Positions 1 to 10,327 of a stretch of 64,000 bases of DNA are shown here, one piece after another; the stretch's first letter is position 1, and every line of letters begins with the position of its first letter. The stretch spans positions 992,001-1,056,000 of the forward strand of contig WSYJ01000149.1 of NCBI GenBank assembly GCA_020186115.1, in the 5' to 3' direction. The stretch comes from Histomonas meleagridis. Lineage: Eukaryota; Parabasalia; Tritrichomonadida; Dientamoebidae. The translations under genes were made by a program, and so were the position numbers. The notes beneath the pieces were generated by a model that was given only the letters and a program-made list of their open reading frames with translations, had not been told where the DNA came from and did no database searches.

Positions 1-1513
1 GAAGTTCTTTAGGAAATTCACTACATAAAGCAGAAGCTATTGGATTTGGAGTTATAACTTTTTCATATTCCATTTGTGAAATTGTTTTTCTTTGCGTTTC
101 AATTTCTTTTTGTTGTTTCTTTAATACTGATTTTTGTTGGAAACAAATATCTTCAAAACATTTAAGTGAATTTCCTAATTTTTGTATTGCTTCGATTAAA
201 AATGATCTTTCTTTCATTGTTTTAGAAAGTTCTTCAGCTTGCTTATTAAATGAAGATTCGAGTAATTCAATTGATTTTTGATATTTGGATATTTTATGTT
301 GATCTTCAGAAATAGTTAAATTATATTGATCGTTTGTTATTTTTGAAGACTTGATTTGTGATAAATAATTTTTTTCTTTTTCATTTTCTTTTTCGATTTC
401 AAGTTTCAAAATTTCGTTTTCATTTCGTAATTGTAAATTATCATTTTTAAGTTTTTTATTTTCTTGATTTTTCTCCTTAATTCTTGTTTTATATTTGTTG
501 TGCTTGTTTAATAATTCTTCGTTTAAAGAGTTATTATTTGCTTGTAATGTGTTTAAAGTTAATTTTAATTCATTTAATTTTTGCTTATATAAATTTATTT
601 CATCGTTGTTTTGTTTGTTATTCTTTTCATTAAGAATTTGGTCATTTGCTTGTTCAAGCTTATCTTGAAGATCTTTAACATGTTCTTTTTCAGTTTCATA
701 CATACGCTCAATTGCTGAAAGTTGCTTTTGGTATTCTTGTTGATTTTGAAATTGGGTTTTTTCGGTAGATTCTTGAAGATGTGAAAGATGATCTAAATAT
801 TCTAAATTTTTGGCTTTTAATTCTGTTATTTCTTTTTCGTTTTCTTGTTTTGTTTGTTTAAGATCGTTATACTTTTGTTTAAGATTAAGAAATTTTTGCT
901 TAAGTTTTTTAAAGCCTGTTTTGTATTTGTCTGTTTCTTGTGGAGTTGGTGATGTAGGTTCAGGTGCTTCTTTTTTCTTTGCTTTTTGGAGAAATGAAAT
1001 TAGAGAATTTGCATTATTAAAAGGAAATTGAAAATGTTCTTGTGCTTTTAACAAGATGTTGTTGATTGAATTCTGTAGTTCTTTGCATTCATTTTTTTGA
1101 TTTGAAATTATTTTATTGTTTTGATCAATTTGATTTTGATATTCCGAAATTTGCTTTGTGTATTCATCATTTTTACTTTCAATTTTTTGCTTGAATTTTT
1201 CTTTTTCTTCGCGAATTTGTGTCTGTAGATCCTTTTTTTCTTTTTCTGAAGATCTTTTTAATTCTTCCAGCAAATGTATATTAAATTCAAGCCTATCGTG
1301 GAGCTCATCTCGTTCACTAGAAACTTTCCTTAGATCTGCTGAAAGTTTTGTATTTTTTTGACAAATTGATTCAAGTTGATCGTGAATTATCATTGTATCT
1401 TCATAATACTGCTTTCTTAGTTCATCAATTTCATCATTGGACCTTTCTTCTTTTCTCGGAGATGAGGAAATATTTAAAATATCCCTTGGTTCTCCATTTG
1501 CAGTCGAATCCAT
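1..1513 (-). CDS. Long coiled-coil protein, 3' end outside window
   Basis: Reading the minus strand from the ATG at 1513-1511 gives an open frame of about 504 codons that runs off the left edge, so the C-terminus is missing. The N-terminus (MDSTANGEPRDILNISSSP) is short and polar; almost everything after it is rich in Glu, Lys, Gln, Asn and Ser with heptad-like Leu/Ile spacing, which indicates a long alpha-helical coiled coil. A less helical stretch with Pro and Cys (VITPNPIASALCSEF) appears at the window edge. There is no signal peptide, membrane segment or catalytic motif. Trichomonads carry many such proteins, often scaffolds of the cytoskeleton or Golgi, but nothing here assigns one. The frame is uninterrupted for 1.5 kb, so the gene is secure and the function is unknown. 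Confidence 0.8.
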   Translation of the reverse strand, partial: MDSTANGEPRDILNISSSPRKEERSNDEIDELRKQYYEDTMIIHDQLESICQKNTKLSADLRKVSSERDELHDRLEFNIHLLEELKRSSEKEKKDLQTQIREEKEKFKQKIESKNDEYTKQISEYQNQIDQNNKIISNQKNECKELQNSINNILLKAQEHFQFPFNNANSLISFLQKAKKKEAPEPTSPTPQETDKYKTGFKKLKQKFLNLKQKYNDLKQTKQENEKEITELKAKNLEYLDHLSHLQESTEKTQFQNQQEYQKQLSAIERMYETEKEHVKDLQDKLEQANDQILNEKNNKQNNDEINLYKQKLNELKLTLNTLQANNNSLNEELLNKHNKYKTRIKEKNQENKKLKNDNLQLRNENEILKLEIEKENEKEKNYLSQIKSSKITNDQYNLTISEDQHKISKYQKSIELLESSFNKQAEELSKTMKERSFLIEAIQKLGNSLKCFEDICFQQKSVLKKQQKEIETQRKTISQMEYEKVITPNPIASALCSEFPKEL

Positions 1514-2453
1514 TTATGGCGCTATTTTGGCTGTTTTTCACAAAGTATGTTCAGAATACAATAATAGGTTTCTTAACGTCCAATGTGTCTCCAAATGATA
1601 AACAACGGTTATTTTATTCCAAAGTCACTAAATAAACTGCCACCTTTTTTTGGTGATTTTAAGTTTGATCATTTTGATTATATTGAATATACAACATATT
1701 TAATTCATTTTGATTTTCGTATTTTACAATTTCGAAGAATTTTTGCAATGCTTAAGCATATAATATATCAAATTTTCAAATTATTATTTTGTTTTCAAAC
1801 AAATTTTAATCAACAAATCAGAGCTCAAGTTTGTATTTAATATTAAATTCATATAAATTTATATTAGTAATGAATCAATTTACTAATACATTGTTCATAA
1901 TTTTTTTTTTATTTTTCATAACTATAATAAACAAAACGATTATAAATTCGTCAAGATACCAATTTCCCTCAAACCAAATTACCATGGTGCATCTGAATAA
2001 GATACAATTTAAATCAATTATATTAATAATCTAATTTACCTATTTAATAAATTTTATGTTACGAATATAAAAGATAGCAAAAGCGTCTTTCATATAAGTA
2101 AACCAAAGTTTATTCTTCTGATGTAATTTGAGAATCCTTGTTGTAGCAACCACCTCAATGGAAACGATAAAACTTTTTGTAAGACGATTCACTCGAAACA
2201 AATCGTTGCAACGATGATTATTAATGTACAAAAAGTTAAAATTTTCGGGGTTGTCGAACGTTTGAAATCAAAGTTTCACAGTTGTGTTTTAAAAATTTTG
2301 TTTAGTTCACAGTTGCTGTAAGTTCAGAAATTTGATATAAACCTCTTTTCCATAAGAAATATTTTGTGAGGGCAAAAATGTAAAGTGGTCAAAATCAAAT
2401 GCTTCGTTCAAACTAGTTTTTCGGACTAACTCCATTTTTTTAGCTTTGCTTGC
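1514..2453. other. Intergenic spacer, nothing assigned
   Basis: AT-rich spacer between two divergently transcribed genes, so it should hold both promoters. A 63-codon frame on the minus strand (2040-2231) opens only with TTG and has no recognisable content. I see no RNA gene or repeat. Confidence 0.5.
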
Positions 2454-5400
2454 ATGATCTTTCTACATTTTCTCATTTTGCCAATAAGATCTGTTGTTTT
2501 TTATGATAAAGAAACAGGATGTGAAGATATACCAATCATTCTTCCAACAGTTACATCATCAAAACCTTGGATCCAATATGCAGGCGAACAGTTTGTTGAC
2601 TTGTTTAACAAAACCACAGGTTGTACATTAAAATGGTATGATGAAAAGGTCTTCAATGGAACCATTCCTGACAAATCCATATTTCTTTATGATTCTGAAG
2701 TATCCCGTAACTATTTTAAGCAAAGCATTTCCGATGAAACAAGAGACTTTTTTGAAATCGCAGTTATCGATAATAAATTATTTATCAAAGGAGGTACTCG
2801 TGGAACTTTATATGGTATTTTCGATTTATTTGAACGCTATTTCAATGTCCGTTTCTATGCCTCATGGATGACAGTTGCACAAAAAGTTGATAAATTTGAA
2901 TTATCAGATTCATTAAAATATTCTGATGAAGGTAAAACCTATTTCCGCGAATACCTCTTTTCAGAAACCTATTTTATCAATGGTGATTATGCTAATCGTA
3001 TTCGTGCAAATGCTGGTCAAACAGCAGTTGGCGATAAACATGGAAAAAAGCTTTCACAAGGAACTGAGAAATATGTTACACAAGTTTTACGAGAAGCAGG
3101 ACTTACACTTGAAACGCATCCTGAATGTTGGGCTCTTCTTTCGGATGGAAGTCGTTTTTGGAAAGCGATTTGTTGGTCTAATGAACAAAGCTTTATAGCA
3201 CTTCGAGATTATTTCATGTCAGTGGCAAGTCAAACTAATCCACCATATTATATTGATATTGAACAAGATGATAGTGGGGAATATTGTCATTGTGAATCAT
3301 GTTTAAAGAAGATAGAACAATATGGTACATTAGCAGGAATTTATGTTGAAGTTGGTAATCGAATTCTTGAATATGCATCAGAAAAATATCCAAATCAATT
3401 GTTACGAATAATTGCATATTTGTGTTCTAGAGCTCCACCTACGAACGGTATAACTCCACATAAGAATTTACATGTACGATTTGCACCATTAGAATTAGAT
3501 TATTCACATCCTATAGATACAGAATCACATGAACAAAATCAACTTGCGAAAACCGATTTTGATAATTGGAAAACACTTACTCCTAATGTAATGGTATGGG
3601 AATATTCATCAAATATTAATCAACGACTTTGGGTATATCCAATGTTTGGAGCTATTTTAGGTAATATTAATTATTATCAAAACAAAGGGATTGTTGGTTA
3701 TATGGCAGTTGATGAAATTCCATGGTATCGTGAAAATGGAATTATCACACCATATTATCATCAATTCATGGTTGAATATAAACTTTATTTATTATCCAAA
3801 AATGCATGGAATAATAATCGAAATCAAACAGAACTATCTAAAGATTTCTTAACAGGTTATTATGGACGAAGAGCATCGCCTTATATTAATCAATTTCTAG
3901 AAGAAATCCAAGAAATAGCAGACAAGAATACACAATTAACATTTTGTTATAGTACTGCATCATGGTTCTTTACTGAGAAAGATTTAATTCATTATAAATG
4001 GTTATGGGATAAAGCATATGAAGAATGTCAAAAAGATACATATGATGAACGTTATGTATATAATGTATTAACGTCAATGATATCTGTTTATGATAATTTA
4101 TTTTATAAAATTAGAACAAGAACACATAATTATATATGGGATGATAATATTAGTGCTATTAGACCACAATTAGAAGAATATGAATCATCTACAATTTCTT
4201 TATTAAAAGAATTTTGTATTGATAATAAATATAATTATCCAAGAAGACATGAATGTACTAATGATATTGATCATCATTATAATGAATATATACCTCTTTG
4301 GCAAAGCTCAAATAAGGGACAAATCATTTCTACTTCTTCTTTAATTGTAATGACTTCTGATAGTTTATCTGGTAGATGTGGATTATTGAAATATAATAAT
4401 TATAATTATTTAGATGGTGATTTAGGAGGTATTGATACTTATCATTTAGAAGGTCCTAATGTTAATACTATACCAAATCCTTCTTTATATGATATTAAAT
4501 CTCAAACATCTACTTCAATCACTTATAATTTAACTAATACACAACGTGAAATCATTAAAACTTATTCCGTTTCAGGTAACGTTTTAACATTTACTTCATC
4601 ATATGAATCAATTGATGGTACAACTGTTAATAGACCTGTTTATACTTTTGTAATTAAAGCGGAAAATGATACATCCAAAATTGCTTGGAAACTTAATTCT
4701 AATGAATGGAAATCTAAAGCAATTGCAGATGATATGGATTGGGATTTCTTTGGTGAAGGTGAACAATCCGAAGTTAAAGGCGGTACATTATTAATTGGTG
4801 ATTGTGATTCTAATAGAGGACTTCAAATTACTTTTCCTTCATTAGATTTTGAGTTTTGTACTTTTATAGTTAACAAGACTACAAAATCTATAAAGATATT
4901 ATTATCAGTACCTTCAACTACATCTAAAGTTACAGCATCATTCCAAATAACACCAATAACAATTTCTGGCTATGAAGAACCAATTAAACCTAAGAATAGA
5001 TCAAAATATAAAACTTATAGAATCTCAGAATTAATTATTCCATGGTCATTAGCTTCTCATCGAACACTTTCATGGGATAATAATTCACAACAAGGACGAG
5101 CACTTAAATTCTCATTAGTACCACAAGCTCAATTATATTTATATAAATCAGTAATTCAATTATATGCTCCATTAAATACAGTATATAATATATCTTTCCA
5201 TGCTAGATGTGATTTATCGGAAGGTGATAATTTAACTAAACAAGTTTCTTGGTTCGGTTACACAAGTAATGGTAATGTTTATTATCAGAGTAAATATAAA
5301 AATACACCTCCGCCAGTAAATAATTCAAATGATTACTTCGAAATTAGATATCAGAATTTAATCACTTTCGATGATAATTTCTCTCATTTCTTCATGGGAT

Positions 5401-5693
5401 CTCGCGAATGTTGTAAGAACCTTTACTTGGATTATATGGACTTCGTACAAATGGAAGAAGCAAAAGAAACACCTGAGAAAGTTTACAAAGAAGAAATACT
5501 TGAGCCGTGGGATTTCGTTTATGAACAAGCGGAACCATCAAATAATATTAATGGTGATAGTAATGGTTTAAGTGGTGGAGAAATTGCTGGAATTGCAATT
5601 GGGTGTGTAGCTTTTGTACTAATTGTAGTTGGTATTGTAATATTTGTGGTGAAGAAAAATAAAGGAAAGCAATCAAGTGATGTTTCTAATTAA
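2454..5693 (+). CDS. Secreted/surface DUF4838 (alpha-glucuronidase-like) type I membrane protein
   Basis: 1079 residues. The ATG at 2454 begins a hydrophobic signal sequence (MIFLHFLILPIRSVVF). Residues about 40-150 resemble the N-terminal accessory domain of GH67/GH20-type glycosidases, with the pattern GTRGTLYGIFDLFERY. Residues about 190-490 match DUF4838: an acidic EQDDSGEYCHCESC segment near residue 266, a TIM-barrel-like run with SRAPP, then ELDYSHP and VMVWEYS. A long beta-rich region follows. A single hydrophobic helix (about 1045-1066, GIAIGCVAFVLIVVGIVIF) with a short KKNKGK tail anchors it as a type I membrane protein. By family it is a carbohydrate-active surface enzyme or lectin-like protein facing host or microbiota glycans. 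DUF4838 is mainly known from bacteria, so lateral gain is plausible. The substrate is unknown. Confidence 0.8.
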   Translation: MIFLHFLILPIRSVVFYDKETGCEDIPIILPTVTSSKPWIQYAGEQFVDLFNKTTGCTLKWYDEKVFNGTIPDKSIFLYDSEVSRNYFKQSISDETRDFFEIAVIDNKLFIKGGTRGTLYGIFDLFERYFNVRFYASWMTVAQKVDKFELSDSLKYSDEGKTYFREYLFSETYFINGDYANRIRANAGQTAVGDKHGKKLSQGTEKYVTQVLREAGLTLETHPECWALLSDGSRFWKAICWSNEQSFIALRDYFMSVASQTNPPYYIDIEQDDSGEYCHCESCLKKIEQYGTLAGIYVEVGNRILEYASEKYPNQLLRIIAYLCSRAPPTNGITPHKNLHVRFAPLELDYSHPIDTESHEQNQLAKTDFDNWKTLTPNVMVWEYSSNINQRLWVYPMFGAILGNINYYQNKGIVGYMAVDEIPWYRENGIITPYYHQFMVEYKLYLLSKNAWNNNRNQTELSKDFLTGYYGRRASPYINQFLEEIQEIADKNTQLTFCYSTASWFFTEKDLIHYKWLWDKAYEECQKDTYDERYVYNVLTSMISVYDNLFYKIRTRTHNYIWDDNISAIRPQLEEYESSTISLLKEFCIDNKYNYPRRHECTNDIDHHYNEYIPLWQSSNKGQIISTSSLIVMTSDSLSGRCGLLKYNNYNYLDGDLGGIDTYHLEGPNVNTIPNPSLYDIKSQTSTSITYNLTNTQREIIKTYSVSGNVLTFTSSYESIDGTTVNRPVYTFVIKAENDTSKIAWKLNSNEWKSKAIADDMDWDFFGEGEQSEVKGGTLLIGDCDSNRGLQITFPSLDFEFCTFIVNKTTKSIKILLSVPSTTSKVTASFQITPITISGYEEPIKPKNRSKYKTYRISELIIPWSLASHRTLSWDNNSQQGRALKFSLVPQAQLYLYKSVIQLYAPLNTVYNISFHARCDLSEGDNLTKQVSWFGYTSNGNVYYQSKYKNTPPPVNNSNDYFEIRYQNLITFDDNFSHFFMGSRECCKNLYLDYMDFVQMEEAKETPEKVYKEEILEPWDFVYEQAEPSNNINGDSNGLSGGEIAGIAIGCVAFVLIVVGIVIFVVKKNKGKQSSDVSN

Positions 5694-6354
5694 ATGTTTT
5701 TTTATAAAAAAAAATAAAATTTATCAATTACTTAAAGTTTTTGGTTGTTCAATGATTTGTTTTTCGTTTTGCGATTTTGTGGGGAAAATAAAGAAAAAAG
5801 GTAAAAATGGTTTCTTTCTGAAAAAAACCACTGCTTTTCCATTTTTTGTAGTCTAAAAATTGTATAGTTTTCAATTAAGAAATGATTTTTATGCTAATAT
5901 TCGTGTGAGTGTAGAGTTAGTCCAAAGAAAATAAATTATTTTTTCAAAATTGAGAGAATAAAGCCACTTTTAGTAAACTGGTAAACGATATAACTGCAGG
6001 GGATAAGAATTTTAACCGATCTTTTCGATTGAATTTTGAATGGATTAGAAAAAAAATTGGTAGTGCAAATTGAGAAAGGCAGCTTTTGGGTCAATTTTTT
6101 TCAAATTTAAAATCAATTTATTCGATTATATAATTAAAAAAAAATGTTACTGTCGAATATATAGATTACATTAATAATTATACAATTAATTTATTATCAA
6201 AAACGAAAAATATTTATTAGATGTTGAAATTTCCTTAGTTTAAGCACATGAAAAGTGCATGATTTTGCGGTTTATGCTGAATTTTGAACTGCATTAATTC
6301 AATAGGAGTCGAAATTGCTCAGAAAATTGAAAGCTCTGAAATTCATATCTTATA
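5694..6354. other. Intergenic spacer
   Basis: AT-rich spacer with several A and T homopolymers and no open frame with coding character. It holds the 3' flank of the DUF4838 gene and, if real, the promoter of the small ORF at 6355. Confidence 0.45.
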
Positions 6355-6558
6355 ATGAATTCCATTTGGCTCCAGGTTGAATCTTCAAATGAAAATGAAA
6401 CAGAGAATTACTTTGGCGTTTTCAATTCAGACCCACGATCAATTGGAAAATTACTTAAAAGACCATCTAATCCAGATTTTGGATATCAAATAGACTCATT
6501 CCAGACCTCAAGTTCTGAGGAAGATTTTCAACTCTCTTCTTCATCTAGTTATAATTAA
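6355..6558 (+). CDS. Possible small Ser/Glu-rich protein
   Basis: 67 codons from ATG to TAA. The product is acidic and ends in a serine-rich tail (QTSSSEEDFQLSSSSSYN), with no signal peptide or known domain. In favour of a real gene: an ATG start, a central part with mixed composition (FNSDPRSIGKLLKRPSNPDFGY), and a position in an otherwise empty spacer on the strand of its neighbours. Against: it is short and I recognise no homologue. The tail contains many potential phosphorylation sites. It may also be the remnant of a longer gene. Confidence 0.35.
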   Translation: MNSIWLQVESSNENETENYFGVFNSDPRSIGKLLKRPSNPDFGYQIDSFQTSSSEEDFQLSSSSSYN

Positions 6559-7239
6559 TTTTTCTTTATCCTTTTTTATTTCATCTAGTTGTGAAGAAAT
6601 CGGACCTGCTACATTTTATTTCTGATATTCTATTTGTTAATATTATTAAATAAAATGAACTAGTTTTAAAAACTTACTTTTAACCTTTACGTCTTCACAC
6701 ATACGTGCTATTTTTAAGTTTTTTAAATTAATCTATTTCAAATCTAATTTTATTTTTTATTTTTTTCTCTACTTATTCTACTACGACTGGAAAATGTACT
6801 AATTCAGAAGTACTTTTGGAAACAAAAATGTCTTAAATTAAGACATTTTCTGAAATATTTGAATTTCTGTTTGGCGCCAATTTCAAAATAACGTTTATTT
6901 AAGAGGGCAGTTTTTCAGTTACAAAATATTTTGACCGTTTAGTTTTATATACTTTACGTAACTTCGTATGCCAATTTTTGTAACTGCTGTCAGAAATACG
7001 TTGATTATTTTTTCAAAGAAAAAAACGCTGAAGAAAAAAAAACGGTTTATTGGTATTTGACAGACCGTCATAATAATAAAGACCAGAAACTGATTATAAT
7101 ATTGAATGAGTAGGTCTGGACAATCATTCAAAATTGAATAATATTATTCGTTTAGATTTTTGAACGGCGATTATTTCGTTTGAATGAAAACAACAAAGCT
7201 GATAGCAATTGAATAGTATTCAATTTTTATTATTGTTTC
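6559..7239. other. Intergenic spacer upstream of the Akt-like kinase
   Basis: AT-rich. Contains TTAAGACATTTTCTGAAATATT-type low-complexity sequence and a reverse-strand frame (6919-7131) without coding character. The last 40 bases before the kinase ATG include TTCAATTTTTATTATT, which loosely resembles a trichomonad initiator (TCA at +1). Confidence 0.4.
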
Positions 7240-8565
7240 ATGACTTCCGAAGAATGTGTCTCTCGACAAGGTTATGCATATAAACCTGGAGGAGTTTTCA
7301 AGACATGGAAAAAGAGATGGTTTGTGCTCGAAGGATCTGAACTTAAATATCGAAAGAACCCTGGTCACAAGGATGTAAAAATAATCAATATGAAAGAAGT
7401 AGAAGAAATCATATTAGATCAAACTAATAAACGTAAGAATGTAATTTTGATTCGAACCAATCAAAAGAAACATTATCTTCAATTCAAGACACTTAAAGAA
7501 GCAGAAGATTGGGTTAAAGAATTAGCACTTGCCAAACAAGGCAAAAAGAAAATACATATTAACATCGGGGACTTTACAGTACTTAAGGTCATTGGACGTG
7601 GTTCATTTGGTAAAGTTCAATTAGTTAAACACAAAAGTGATGGACAACTTTATGCATTAAAATCGTTATCCAAAAGAGTTTTAGCTAAGTATGATTTAAT
7701 AGGCCGAACTCTCACCGAACGAAACACATTAATTAAAGCAAATCATCCATTTTTAACGTCAGCCAGATACTCATTTCAATCAGCCACAAAGTTATTTTTA
7801 GCCTTAGAATATGTTCCTGGCGGCGAATTATTCACACGTCTTTATAAAGAACGGAAATTTTCTGAAGATCAAGTCAAATTATATGTCGCGCAATTAGTGT
7901 TAGCAATAGGTTATCTTCATTCCATCGGCGTTGTTCATCGAGATATTAAGTTAGAGAACATATTAGTCGACGAAGATGGATATCTCAAAGTTACAGATTT
8001 TGGATTTGCTAAAGAAAAAATGTATAAAGAAGAATCGACAACAACATCGTTCTGTGGTACACCAGATTACATTGCGCCAGAAATGATATTGTCCAAACCA
8101 TATAACAAATCTGTGGATTGGTGGTCACTGGGCATTTTGACTTACGAAATGTTATACGGCCGGCCGCCGTTCTATAGCTCTAACACAGATGCGATGTTTA
8201 GATCGATTCTTTATGATCCAATCGATTTCCCTTTAGGCGGATCACTTGAAGTAATTGATTTCATATCGAAGTTACTCGAAAGAGATCCGCTGAAAAGACT
8301 TGGATCAGGCCCAAATGAAATCGAAGACTTAAAGAAACATCCGTTCTTTGAGGGCATCGATTGGAAAGGCTTGTTGCTGAAAACAATTCCAATGCAATGG
8401 AAGCCTCAATTAAATGGAATCGTCGACACTTCGCAGTTCGATAAACAGTTCACTGATGAATGCCCAGCAATATCATATGAAAATCCAGAACTAATTTCTT
8501 CAGAAACTCAGCAAATGTTACAGGGATTTACAATGGAAAACACAAATGTCATCGATAGCTTGTGA
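7240..8565 (+). CDS. AGC-family Ser/Thr kinase with N-terminal PH domain (Akt/PKB-like)
   Basis: 441 residues, close to animal Akt in length and order. Residues about 5-105 form a PH domain with the phosphoinositide-type basic pattern KTWKKRWFVLEG. The kinase domain (about 112-370) has GRGSFGKV, the ATP-binding Lys in YALKSLSK, HRDIKLEN, DFGFAK and an AGC activation loop TTTSFCGTPDYIAPEM whose Thr is the PDK1-type site. The C-tail FDKQFTDECPAIS is typical of AGC kinases. The hydrophobic motif is degenerate: LQGFTM stands where FxxF(S/T)Y is expected, which may weaken PDK1 docking or TORC2-type control. By family the protein binds membrane phosphoinositides and phosphorylates Ser/Thr in growth and survival signalling; targets here are unknown. 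It ends in TGA. Confidence 0.95.
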   Translation: MTSEECVSRQGYAYKPGGVFKTWKKRWFVLEGSELKYRKNPGHKDVKIINMKEVEEIILDQTNKRKNVILIRTNQKKHYLQFKTLKEAEDWVKELALAKQGKKKIHINIGDFTVLKVIGRGSFGKVQLVKHKSDGQLYALKSLSKRVLAKYDLIGRTLTERNTLIKANHPFLTSARYSFQSATKLFLALEYVPGGELFTRLYKERKFSEDQVKLYVAQLVLAIGYLHSIGVVHRDIKLENILVDEDGYLKVTDFGFAKEKMYKEESTTTSFCGTPDYIAPEMILSKPYNKSVDWWSLGILTYEMLYGRPPFYSSNTDAMFRSILYDPIDFPLGGSLEVIDFISKLLERDPLKRLGSGPNEIEDLKKHPFFEGIDWKGLLLKTIPMQWKPQLNGIVDTSQFDKQFTDECPAISYENPELISSETQQMLQGFTMENTNVIDSL

Positions 8566-9210
8566 TTTGCGTTGTATTTTTTCATTTCCCATGTAAATGA
8601 TTTAGTGAAAATATTTTTGAAATTTTCTACAATAAAAAGAATTACAAAAAAATATTTGTAGTTCAATGACAAAATTAGTTAACGATCACTTCTAAAATGT
8701 TAACATCTTTCGCATTTTAGGAGGACACCATTTCTCTTTAAGAATCGTATAAAAATATTTTGAATTTGAATGCAACAAGATTCAAAACACTGCCAAGTTT
8801 CATTAGAACTGGATATGTTCACTTTGTATACGATTAACATAGCTGTTAATCTTAAAAATGAAATATTGAATTCAATTTGATAGAATAAAAGATCAACCAA
8901 AAGACATAATGGGAATTGTCATCAAGGATAAGTTGGCAACAAATGATTACATATATTTGTAGTTAATTCTACAACGAAAATAGCTTGGAAAGCGCCACTT
9001 TTTGTACCTTTGTTTACAAAAACTGACAACCCAAACAAATTCAGTTAATTATGTAAAAAGTGGTGTTTATTTATTTATGAATTTTTGTGCCAATTTATGG
9101 GCTTAAAATCACTTTCCTCCTGAACTTAATTCAGCACCCTAAGTATCATTAACATGGTTATGTTTGTTTTCATTCTTGAAGAAGATTCGGAGTACGTTAA
9201 TTAACGGTTG
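8566..9210. other. Intergenic spacer
   Basis: Holds the 3' flank of the kinase gene and the distal promoter of the eS1 gene. It contains paired CCACTTTTT (near 8993) and AAAAAGTGG (near 9055) boxes in opposite orientation about 60 bases apart. The only frame (8700-8900, minus) starts with TTG and looks non-coding. Confidence 0.4.
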
Positions 9211-9226
9211 TGGTCCATCCTCTCGG
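9211..9226 (+). promoter_or_regulatory. Ribosomal-gene core promoter motif TGGTCCATCCTCTCGG
   Basis: Lies 3 bases before the eS1 start codon and follows TTAACGGTTG. It aligns with the sequences directly before eL21 and eL18 (TGGYC, a few bases, then CCTYTY). In Trichomonas vaginalis a CCTTT-type element (M5) overlaps the transcription start of many genes, and this fits that role. Confidence 0.6.
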
Positions 9227-9229
9227 AAA

Positions 9230-9985
9230 ATGGGTAAAGCTCAACAAAAGGGCAAGGCCTCAAAGAAAATAAAGCAGGATACTTTCCTCAAGAAGGAGTG
9301 GCGTCATGTATTCGTCCCAGGCTTCTTTTCAAAGCGTGATATCGGATTCACAGTTTCACACAAATGTGCTCGTGGTAAGACACCAGCAGACTACCTTAAC
9401 AACCGCGTTTTCGAACTTTCCCATGGTGATCTTGTTGATGAACAATCACACGCATATCGTCTCTTCAGCTGGAAATCTGTTGATGTTCAAAACAACGATG
9501 TTTTAACTGTTTTCGCTGGAATGAGGTTAACAAACGATAAGCTCTCTTCACTTCTTCGTAAGTATCGCACACTCATCAATGCTCAAGTTGATGTTCGTAC
9601 AGCAGATGGATACATTCTTCGTGCTTTTAGCATTGGCTTCACCAAGAAATTAAATCCAAACAAGAAAGCATGCTATGCTCAACAATCCAAGAAGCGTGAA
9701 ATCAGAGATGCTTGCATTGCCATTATGAAGGAGACAATTGAAAAGTCCACAATCCCAGAATTGTGCCAAACAATTGTCAACGAAACAATTGAAAAGGCTA
9801 TTGTCGAAAAATGCAAGACTATCATGCAAGTCGATAATGTCTATGTAACAAAGATCAAAGTCATCAAGGCACCAACATTCACTGGTGATGAACTTAAGAA
9901 GCTCCACCAAGGTCGTGCAGTCACTAAAGCAGCTGAAGTTGCACGTCCAGTCGAAGAAGAAGCTAAGGCCGAAGAAACCAAATAA
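9230..9985 (+). CDS. RPS3A: 40S ribosomal protein eS1 (S3a)
   Basis: 251 residues when read from the ATG at 9230 (MGKAQQKGKASKK). An upstream in-frame start at 9164 would add an unrelated hydrophobic leader and cross the promoter motif, so I reject it. Family patterns are clear: FSKRDIGFTVSH, GRVFELSHGDLVDEQ-like sequence, VDVRTADGYILRAFSIGFTKK, and YAQQSKKREIRDACI. eS1 sits on the 40S head/platform near the mRNA exit site. The C-terminal tail is short, acidic and Glu/Ala-rich (VARPVEEEAKAEETK). Codon use is richer in C-ending codons than in neighbouring genes, as expected for a highly expressed gene. Confidence 0.97.
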   Translation: MGKAQQKGKASKKIKQDTFLKKEWRHVFVPGFFSKRDIGFTVSHKCARGKTPADYLNNRVFELSHGDLVDEQSHAYRLFSWKSVDVQNNDVLTVFAGMRLTNDKLSSLLRKYRTLINAQVDVRTADGYILRAFSIGFTKKLNPNKKACYAQQSKKREIRDACIAIMKETIEKSTIPELCQTIVNETIEKAIVEKCKTIMQVDNVYVTKIKVIKAPTFTGDELKKLHQGRAVTKAAEVARPVEEEAKAEETK

Positions 9986-10327
9986 ACATTGCAATTTGCA
10001 AATGCTTTTGGATATGAGGAAATGTTTGTGTTTATTTCAATCATAATTTTTAAAAAATTGTTCTGTAGAATTCCAATATAATTTTTTTTCATTGCATTTT
10101 AGAAATTTAATTTAACATAAATTTCAATGAACAAGTATAGGGGAGACGGAAATGTTTTATCATAAATATGATCCCTTTTTATTTCTTTGATAAAAATAAT
10201 ATATATGAAACTACAAAAGATCGTAAGAATGATGATATATTTTTTGAGATCAGAGATATTTTATATAGCAAGAAAATGCTAAAATAAACCAATGATATTG
10301 TCATTTTTTTAAACGTATTTCATTTTT
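9986..10327. other. Intergenic spacer, probable left flank of mariner relic
   Basis: AT-rich 342 bases between the eS1 stop and the mariner-like frame. I could not define a terminal inverted repeat here. Confidence 0.4.

Noticed and set aside
2040-2231. 63-codon minus-strand frame in the first spacer
   Set aside because: Opens only with TTG, no domain, no promoter element, ordinary for AT-rich spacer.
8700-8900. 66-codon minus-strand frame between kinase and eS1
   Set aside because: TTG start and no coding character.
9164-9229. N-terminal extension of eS1
   Set aside because: Adds residues unlike the family and would place the promoter motif inside the coding sequence.
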